Positions 50,119 through 55,420 of a stretch of 55,420 nucleotides of DNA are shown piece after piece. The stretch comes from Nocardiopsis sp. CC223A (GTDB lineage Bacteria > Actinomycetota > Actinomycetes > Streptosporangiales > Streptosporangiaceae). Made by a program: the position numbers and the translations under genes. Under the pieces are notes generated by a model, which was given only the letters and a program-made list of their open reading frames with translations, did no database searches and had not been told where the DNA came from. The stretch lies in NCBI RefSeq assembly GCF_030766825.1, contig NZ_JASFDV010000041.1:1-55420 (forward strand), given 5' to 3'. Every line of letters starts with the position of its first letter. Position 1 is the first letter of the stretch.

Positions 50119-51417
50119 TCAGTCGCCGATGCGGTCGTCCATGGCGGAGGTGCGCTTGCGGGCCAGGAAGGTGGCGGTGGAACCGCCGCCGATGGCCACC
50201 AGCGCCGCGGTGACCAGGGCCGCCAGGGAGCTGCCCGTCATCGCCAGGTCGTTGTTGGAGCGCTGCTGCGCCTGCGGGGCGGTGTCGGTCCGCTCGTCCG
50301 GGGTGGGAGAGGTCCCCGGGCCCGCCGCGTAGGTGGAGCCCAGCGCCCAGGAGTCGGCGAAGTCGACGGCGAACCCGTTGCCGTCCTCGGCGTCCCCGAC
50401 GTTCACGGTCACACTGAGCCGGGAGCGGGCGCCCCGGCCCCGCCAGTCCGGGTCCTCGTCGTCGAAACTGTCCTGGACACGCGCGAAGTGGACGGCCACC
50501 GGGACCTCCAGGACCGTCTCCCCCTCCTCGTCCATGACCTCCAGGACGTCCTCCACGACCTGGGCGCGGCCGGGCCGCAGCGGGTCCACGGGCACCCCGA
50601 AGGCGCTGAGGGTCCCGTGCTCGAACCCGGTGCCGGTGTGCCCGTCGTACCCGGCCGTGGCCGTGGTGGTGACGTCGGCGACGGAGATCTCCAGGGTGTT
50701 GTCGGCCGCGACCCGGCGTGTGGAGGCGTCGTCCAGGGCGATCACGTCGTCCGTCGGGCTCTCGCTCGGGGAGGGGCCCGCGGGGTCGCTGCCCTCCGGC
50801 GAGGGGCTCGCGGGGTCGGTGCCCTCCGACTCGCCCTCGAAGCGCGGCCGGTCCTCGTCGGCGGGCGGCTGCTGGGGCCGGGGCGCCTCCTCGTCCTTCG
50901 GGGTGGGCGTGTCCCAGTACGGGGCGAGGGGGTCCTCGCCGTCCCCGGCGGACGGGGACGCCTCCGGAGAAGCGTCCGGGGAGGCGTCCGGGGAGGCCGG
51001 AGCGGTCGGGACGATGTCGACGTCGGTGGGCACGTCGACCATGCCGAGGGCGACCAGGTCCGCGACGGTGAGGCGCAGGACGGCCGAGTCCACGACGGCG
51101 GTGGCGGCCGCGCCCCCGGAGTCGATGACGGTGTGGCTGGAGCCCTCGATGTCGATGTAGGGGGCGAGCGGGCCGTACACGTCGGCGGTGTCGCCGTGCT
51201 CCTCGTTGTCGCCGCCGAAGCTGACGGCGGCGGAGTAGCCGGAGACGGCATCGCCGTTGGCGGCCCAGGCCTGTGCGTTCCCCCAGACGAGCGGCTCCAC
51301 CGCGGTGGCCGCCGTGGCGGCCGGGGGCGCGGACAGGGTCAGGCCGAGCGCGGCCGCGAGCACGGCCACGGCGGTGCCGCCGAGGAGGCGGCGCGCTGTC
51401 GTTATGGCGGGGGTCAC
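50119..51417 (-). CDS. LAxTG-anchored cell-wall protein A
   Basis: 432 residues from the second of two adjacent GTGs (51415-51417), seven bases after AGGAG. The signal (about 1-35) ends near PPAATAAT. A first folded block (about 40-125; VWGNAQAWAANGDAVSGYSA) is followed by a Pro/Ser/Asp/Glu-rich insert (about 135-215), a second block (about 220-350; LEISVADVTTTATAGYDGHTG) and a sorting signal: LAMTG, hydrophobic helix, then ARKRTSAMDDR. LAxTG is the class E sortase motif of high-GC actinobacteria. It is paralogous to the next gene upstream on this strand. Function unknown. Confidence 0.82.
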   Translation of the reverse strand: MTPAITTARRLLGGTAVAVLAAALGLTLSAPPAATAATAVEPLVWGNAQAWAANGDAVSGYSAAVSFGGDNEEHGDTADVYGPLAPYIDIEGSSHTVIDSGGAAATAVVDSAVLRLTVADLVALGMVDVPTDVDIVPTAPASPDASPDASPEASPSAGDGEDPLAPYWDTPTPKDEEAPRPQQPPADEDRPRFEGESEGTDPASPSPEGSDPAGPSPSESPTDDVIALDDASTRRVAADNTLEISVADVTTTATAGYDGHTGTGFEHGTLSAFGVPVDPLRPGRAQVVEDVLEVMDEEGETVLEVPVAVHFARVQDSFDDEDPDWRGRGARSRLSVTVNVGDAEDGNGFAVDFADSWALGSTYAAGPGTSPTPDERTDTAPQAQQRSNNDLAMTGSSLAALVTAALVAIGGGSTATFLARKRTSAMDDRIGD

Positions 51418-51724
51418 CACGGCACTCCTGTAGCTGCTGGGGGATTCCCGGCCGTACGGCCGGTCCCGTGCCCCGGCCGGGGGCACGGTTCACGGGGAGC
51501 GCCGCGTACGGGGTCGCGGCATGCGGGGCGGTGGGGACGGCGGCCTTCCCGCCCCGGGGAAGGGTCCGTGCGAGGCGGGGCGCTCGGGGCGCCCACAGGG
51601 CCGAGCCTAACCGCTCGATCACGAATCGGAAACCATTCTCCGGAGCGTGATCGCTCGCCGTCAGGAGTCGGATACCGAGTTAACGGCCCGTGGTGCGGAA
51701 GAGTTCCGGTGACCGAAAACGCGA

Positions 51725-51754
51725 ACGGCCCCGGGGAGGAGTCCCCGGGGCCGT
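51725..51754 (-). terminator. Terminator of wall protein B gene
   Basis: Perfect 13-bp stem ACGGCCCCGGGGA / TCCCCGGGGCCGT with a GGAG loop, beyond the stop at 51802. Confidence 0.88.
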
Positions 51755-51801
51755 GTCGGTCACCGTGCCACCGGCAGGGCCGGTGGCGTGGTGTCCGTCG
51801 C

Positions 51802-53100
51802 CTAGTTGTCGTTCTCCTCGGCGGGAGCCTCGACGGCGGTCTTCTTGCGACGGGCCAGGTAGGCGGCGGCGCCACCGCCGGCGGCGATCGCGGCACCGGC
51901 GGCGATCAGGCCGCCGACCGGGCTACCGGTCGTGGCCAGGGCCTCGGTGGGCTTCACGACGGGCTTCTTCAGCTCTTCGGTGTCGCGGCTCTGCTGGGGC
52001 TTCTCGTCGTTGCCGCCGCCACCACCGTTGCCGCCGTTGCCATCGTCTTCGGAGGCAATGCCGTAGCTGGCGTAGGAGACGCCCAGGACGAAGTTTCCGG
52101 AGATGCCCTGCTGGTCGTCGGTCGGCGGAACGGTGATGTCCAGCAGCAGGGCGGTGAAGGCGCTGTCCCAGTCGTAGCCCTCCTCCTCGCTGTCCCACAG
52201 GCCCTTGTCCTGGGACTGGACCATCTCGCCCTCCGCGGTGTTGACCGCGTAGGAGACGGTGCCCGGGTTGAAGTCGTGGGAGACTTCGCCGTTCCAACCG
52301 TAGGTGGTGGTGACGCTGGCCCCGGAGAGGGTGGCGTCGAAGACGATCTCCTCGCCGTTGGCGGAGAGCTCGGTGTCCTCCTCGGTCAGTTCGATCGACG
52401 TCGACCCGGCGGCCTCGCCGCCGTCCTGGTTTTCCGAGGCAGAGGGGGAGGGAGACGGCTCGGTGCCGCCCGCCTCGTCATCGCCCTCGGTGTCGTCGTC
52501 CTCGACCCCGGAATCGGTGTCGTCACCGTCGGTGTCGTCGCCCTTGGTGTCGTCGCCCTTGGTGTCGTCACCGTCGGTGCCATCACCGTCGGTGTCGTCG
52601 TCCTCGGTGCCGGAATCGGTGTCGTCACCGTCGGTGTCGTCGCCCGCGCCCGGGGAGGGGGAGGGCTCCGGGCTCTCCTCGATCGGCGACTCGGAGGGGG
52701 AGGGCTCCGGAGAGGGCTTCGGCTCCTCCTCGATGTCTTCGAGGATCCGGTCGATGTCGGCAGCGGTCAGCTGGACCTGGGCGCTGTTCACCGTGACGGT
52801 GGAGCTGACACCGTTGCCGTTGACGCTCGCGCTGGTGCTGGCGTCGATGACCAGGTGGTCGTCCAGGTTCCCGGAGAAGGCGTTGGAGGCGCTGTCGCTC
52901 TGGCCCTGCGGGGTGATGTAGGTGATGGAGTCGCCCAGTTCGCCCTCGCCGACGGTGGCGTAGGCCCAACCGGCGGCCGTGGTGTCGGCGGCAGCGGGGA
53001 GGGCCGTCGCGATGCTCAGCGCGCCGAGGGCCGCGAAAGCGGCACCGCCCTGAATGACACGGCGAGCGGCGATCTTGGTGTTCTTCAAATCAATCCTCAT
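51802..53100 (-). CDS. LAxTG-anchored cell-wall protein B, acidic repeats
   Basis: 432 residues, ATG at 53098-53100. The signal (about 1-38) ends LPAAAD. A first block (about 39-125; GWAYATVGEGELGDSITYIT, VNSAQVQLTAADIDRILED) leads to Pro/Ser/Glu and then Asp-Gly-Asp-Thr repeats (about 151-210), then a second block (about 225-345; FDATLSGASVTTTYGWNGEV) and the sorting signal LATTG, helix, LARRKKTAVE. The folded blocks align with protein A around VTTT-(A/Y)-G-(Y/W), while the insert differs. The DGDDT repeats resemble calcium-binding acidic repeats. No sortase gene is in the window. Confidence 0.83.
   Translation of the reverse strand: MRIDLKNTKIAARRVIQGGAAFAALGALSIATALPAAADTTAAGWAYATVGEGELGDSITYITPQGQSDSASNAFSGNLDDHLVIDASTSASVNGNGVSSTVTVNSAQVQLTAADIDRILEDIEEEPKPSPEPSPSESPIEESPEPSPSPGAGDDTDGDDTDSGTEDDDTDGDGTDGDDTKGDDTKGDDTDGDDTDSGVEDDDTEGDDEAGGTEPSPSPSASENQDGGEAAGSTSIELTEEDTELSANGEEIVFDATLSGASVTTTYGWNGEVSHDFNPGTVSYAVNTAEGEMVQSQDKGLWDSEEEGYDWDSAFTALLLDITVPPTDDQQGISGNFVLGVSYASYGIASEDDGNGGNGGGGGNDEKPQQSRDTEELKKPVVKPTEALATTGSPVGGLIAAGAAIAAGGGAAAYLARRKKTAVEAPAEENDN
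52475..52650 (-). repeat. Tandem repeats encoding DGDDT units
   Basis: Repeated 15-nt units with GTGTCGTC cores encode D-G-D-D-T or K-G-D-D-T. Near identity of neighbouring units suggests recent expansion. Confidence 0.75.
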
Positions 53101-53519
53101 AGGGGATCCCGACCCGTGCTCTTAGGGTCGGCCCGGCTCAGTGCAACGCTCGCGGGCGGGGGCTGCCACGCGATGCGGAAGGACTGGTCACCAGGGTTCG
53201 GATGGGGATGAGGAAGCACTGAAAAGCGGCTTCCATCAGGGAGAATCGACAGCGGCCTCGGACGGAGGGGCCAGCAGAGCCGATGCGGGAGACTTCCCGT
53301 TTCCTCACGGAAACCTTACACCGTTCGAATGCCCCAAAACATCCGAAAATAGATAACAAGAAGATTACGAGGGAAACTCGCGCTACGCTGCGCACGAGAT
53401 CGGATTCGCTCGAAAAATTTTCTTCGTATCGTGTAAACCGACCAAGCGATCAAGCGTCTTAATAAGAAGTGCCCGTGCGGGCGGGGCGTTCTGCCCGGTT
53501 CGCCCGGTAGGTTGTGGGC
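53101..53519. other. Divergent promoter region with AT-rich patch
   Basis: 419 nt without a gene. The stretch 53330-53470 is far richer in A and T than its surroundings and contains TCGAAAAATTTTCTTCG, a near-palindrome. It separates the divergent wall-protein B and amidase genes and probably holds both promoters, perhaps with nucleoid-protein or BldC-like binding sites. Confidence 0.45.
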
Positions 53520-54413
53520 ATGCCCGTCTCCGCACCGCCAGGGCCCCGGAGCCGCGCCACCCGCGCCCTGTACCTCGTCCCGCTCCTCGCACTCCTCGCC
53601 ACCGGCTGCGCGTCGGCGTCCGGGGCCGCACCCGACGCCGACCCCACCGCCGCGATCCCGCTGCCGGGCCCCGACGACGGGTCCTCGGAGGAGGGCTCCC
53701 CGGGCACCGCGGACGGGCACGACCGCGATTCGGAGCCCGTCGGCGACGGCCCGCTGCACGACCGGGTGGTGGTCATCGACCCCGGGCACAACGGCGGCAA
53801 CGCCGAGGCCTCCTCCGAGATCAACCGCCTCGTCCCCGCCGGCCCCCAGCAGAAGGCCTGCGACACCGTCGGCGCGGAGACGGACTCCGGCTACCCCGAG
53901 CACGTCTTCAACTGGGAGCTCTCCCTCCTCGTCAAGGAGCGCCTGGAGGCCGACGGCGCCACCGTGATCCTCACCCGCGAGGACGACGAGGGCGTGGGCC
54001 CCTGCATCAACGAGCGCGCCGAGATCGGCAACGAGGCCGGGGCCGACGCCGCCCTGTCCATCCACGCCGACGGCGGCCCCGAGTCCGGGCGCGGCTTCCA
54101 CGTGATCGTTCCGGGCGAGGTCGAGGGCTACACCGAGGAGATCGTGGAGCCCTCCCTGGAGCTGGCCGAGGACCTGCGCCGCGAATACCGCGAGGGCACC
54201 GACATCCCCTACGCCGACTACCTGGCCCAGGACGGCCTGGACGAGCGCACCGACCTGGGCGGGCTCAACATGTCCACCGTGCCCAAGGTGTTCCTGGAGG
54301 CCGGGAACATGCGCAACCCCGAGGACGCCGCACTGCTGGAGGACCCCGAATGGCAGGGGCGGGCCGCGAACGCGATCGCGCGCGCCCTCGCCGTCTACCT
54401 CATGCGGGGGTGA
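53520..54413 (+). CDS. Lipoprotein N-acetylmuramoyl-L-alanine amidase (Amidase_3)
   Basis: 297 residues from the ATG at 53520. Lipobox LLALLATGC (Cys about 24) marks it as a membrane-anchored lipoprotein, then a 50-residue acidic linker. The zinc amidase domain (about 80-297) has its ligands in VVIDPGHNGGNAE (His) and WELSLLVKERL (Glu) and SIHADGGPES (His), with the catalytic Glu in VFLEAGNMRNP. It cuts the amide between muramic acid and the stem peptide. A long insert (about 105-130, PAGPQQKACDTVGAETDSGY) precedes the second ligand, as in related actinobacterial members. Confidence 0.93.
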   Translation: MPVSAPPGPRSRATRALYLVPLLALLATGCASASGAAPDADPTAAIPLPGPDDGSSEEGSPGTADGHDRDSEPVGDGPLHDRVVVIDPGHNGGNAEASSEINRLVPAGPQQKACDTVGAETDSGYPEHVFNWELSLLVKERLEADGATVILTREDDEGVGPCINERAEIGNEAGADAALSIHADGGPESGRGFHVIVPGEVEGYTEEIVEPSLELAEDLRREYREGTDIPYADYLAQDGLDERTDLGGLNMSTVPKVFLEAGNMRNPEDAALLEDPEWQGRAANAIARALAVYLMRG

Positions 54414-54493
54414 GCCCGGTACGTGCGTCCGCTGTCGGCCACGGGGCCGCTCCGCTATGGCGCGGGCCGCGGGGCCCTCGGCATAATGCGGGC

Positions 54494-55096
54494 ATGCACT
54501 CCCCCTCGGCGATCCCGGAATTCGACGTGATCCTGCGCGGCTACGACCGCGTCCAGGTCACCGACCTGGTGCACCGCGTGTCCGCCGCGCTGGCCGCGGG
54601 GGCCGGGGCCGCGCCCCCGGCCGGGGTCCCCGGGGGCACGCTCCCGATCACCTCGGCAGAGCTCTCCTCCGCGCGGCTCGACGTGGTCCTGCGCGGGTTC
54701 GACCGCGTCCAGGTCACCGACTGGATCGACGGCGCCGCAGGGGAACTCGCCCGGCTGGAGTCGCGGAACGGGGGTGTTCCCGCGCCTTCCGCCCCCGGGC
54801 CGGCGGCCGCGGAGGCCCCGCCGCCGCAGCCGGCGTTCGACGTCGTGCTGCGCGGGTACGAGCGCACGCAGGTCTCGGACCTCCTGGACCGGGCGTACGC
54901 CACCCTGACCGCCCGTACCGGGGTCGCCGCCCCCGTCGCGGTCCCGCCCGGGACCGCGACGGTCACCGCGGACGAACTCGCCTCCGCGCGGTTCGACGTG
55001 GTCCTGCGCGGCTACGACCGCGCCCAGGTCGCCGATGCGCTGAACGACCTCGCACGGCGCATCGCGCGGGCGGAGGCGCGGAGCGGGCCGGAATGA
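54494..55096 (+). CDS. Protein of four tandem DivIVA-type motifs
   Basis: 200 residues with no signal or membrane helix. Four copies of a roughly 50-residue unit begin at about 10, 62, 115 and 172: FDVILRGYDRVQVTDLVHRV, LDVVLRGFDRVQVTDWIDG, FDVVLRGYERTQVSDLLDRA and FDVVLRGYDRAQVADALNDL. This matches the F-x-x-x-x-R-G-Y-x-x-x-x-V-D core of the DivIVA N-terminal membrane-curvature motif. Ala/Pro-rich linkers replace the coiled coil expected after a DivIVA head. The gene lies 80 bp after the amidase and 37 bp before another tandem-DivIVA gene. A polar or septal scaffold is inferred. Confidence 0.8.
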   Translation: MHSPSAIPEFDVILRGYDRVQVTDLVHRVSAALAAGAGAAPPAGVPGGTLPITSAELSSARLDVVLRGFDRVQVTDWIDGAAGELARLESRNGGVPAPSAPGPAAAEAPPPQPAFDVVLRGYERTQVSDLLDRAYATLTARTGVAAPVAVPPGTATVTADELASARFDVVLRGYDRAQVADALNDLARRIARAEARSGPE

Positions 55097-55133
55097 CCAC
55101 CCTGAGAACCTCCTGAACTGCACAATAGGGACC

Positions 55134-55420
55134 ATGCCTCTGACACCGGCGGACATCCGCAAGAAGAAGTTCCACACGGTGCGTCTGCGCCCGGGATACA
55201 ACGAGGAGGACGTCGACGCGCTGCTCGACCGCATCGAGAGCACGCTCGTCGCGCTGGAGGGCGGGCCGCGCAAGGGTCCGCTCATCACGGCCGAGGAAGT
55301 GCGCAACTCGCGCTTCCGGACCACCCGGCTGAGCCCGGGGTACCGGGAGGAGGAGGTGGACGACTTCCTCGACGTCGTGGTCGCCGACCTGGCCGGGCGC
55401 GGCCTGGGCCGTCCGGGTCC
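55134..55420 (+). CDS. Tandem DivIVA-domain protein, runs off window
   Basis: At least 95 residues, open at the right edge. Two DivIVA-type motifs are complete: KKFHTVRLRPGYNEEDVDAL (about 11-30) and SRFRTTRLSPGYREEEVDDF (about 65-84), each followed by a short helix, and joined by GPLITAEEVRN. The first fits the canonical F-x-x-x-R-x-x-x-G-Y-x-x-x-x-V-D-x-x-L-D head more closely than the motifs of its neighbour. ATG at 55134; the ribosome site is weak. Probably co-transcribed with the four-motif gene. Whether a coiled coil follows cannot be seen. Confidence 0.82.
   Translation, partial: MPLTPADIRKKKFHTVRLRPGYNEEDVDALLDRIESTLVALEGGPRKGPLITAEEVRNSRFRTTRLSPGYREEEVDDFLDVVVADLAGRGLGRPG

Noticed and set aside
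53138..53395. An 85-codon minus-strand frame with a hydrophobic N-terminus
   Set aside because: It lies in an AT-rich promoter region, has no ribosome site, and the rest of the translation is not protein-like.

Overview
The window is very GC-rich actinomycete chromosome, most likely Nocardiopsis or a close relative in the Nocardiopsaceae. This rests on gene content and order: the rex-hemA-hemC-hemD-hemB run, glnR and mshD next to a pst phosphate operon, the SCP2-purF-purM-DUF3073-bldC block, and a Thermobifida-like cellulase set (AA10, GH10, GH48 and GH6, all carrying CBM2). The taxon is inferred; there is no rRNA or tRNA gene in the window.

Layout. 1-2400: the end of a GYGPP-rich protein, then about 1.9 kb without a convincing gene. 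It holds a terminal-inverted-repeat element, a pair of degenerate direct repeats, and a hairpin-rich leader of about 600 nt ahead of a small MerR-type regulator. 2.8-10.4 kb: accessory genes (acyltransferase, NarL-type two-component pair, decayed back-to-back AraC and MFS genes, ArsR, GNAT, YdcF-like, VOC) and a second copy of the inverted-repeat element. 10.4-18.6 kb: a flavin oxidase, a HelR/HelD-type RNA-polymerase-associated ATPase preceded by a sequence resembling the rifamycin-associated element, a second acetyltransferase, a methyltransferase facing an ArsR-rhodanese fusion, and a CPBP protease facing a DUF2975 protein. 18.6-26.5 kb: four secreted plant-polysaccharide enzymes on the minus strand, each followed by its own strong hairpin. 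Two CelR/CebR-type boxes lie only ahead of the first gene (GH6).

26.9-34 kb: tetrapyrrole synthesis (hemA, hemC, fused cobA-hemD, hemB) downstream of the redox sensor rex, with a prim-pol gene at the tail. 34.2-38.2 kb: small redox and sulfur-carrier proteins, glnR, a proline/serine-rich membrane protein, and mshD. 38.3-43.7 kb: a PHO box and pstC-pstA-pstB without pstS, a nucleoside hydrolase, a PaaI-type thioesterase and a DUF47 (PhoU-like) gene. 44.1-49.7 kb: SCP2 protein, purF, purM, DUF3073, an unknown protein and bldC. 49.8-53.1 kb: two paralogous LAxTG-anchored wall proteins. 53.5 kb to the end: a lipoprotein amidase and two proteins built from tandem DivIVA-type motifs without obvious coiled coils.

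The likeliest undescribed items are the hairpin-array leader before the MerR gene (about 1750-2365), the tandem DivIVA-motif proteins at the right end, the two LAxTG paralogues, and the inverted-repeat element. The best functional prediction is rifamycin-inducible control of the HelR gene.
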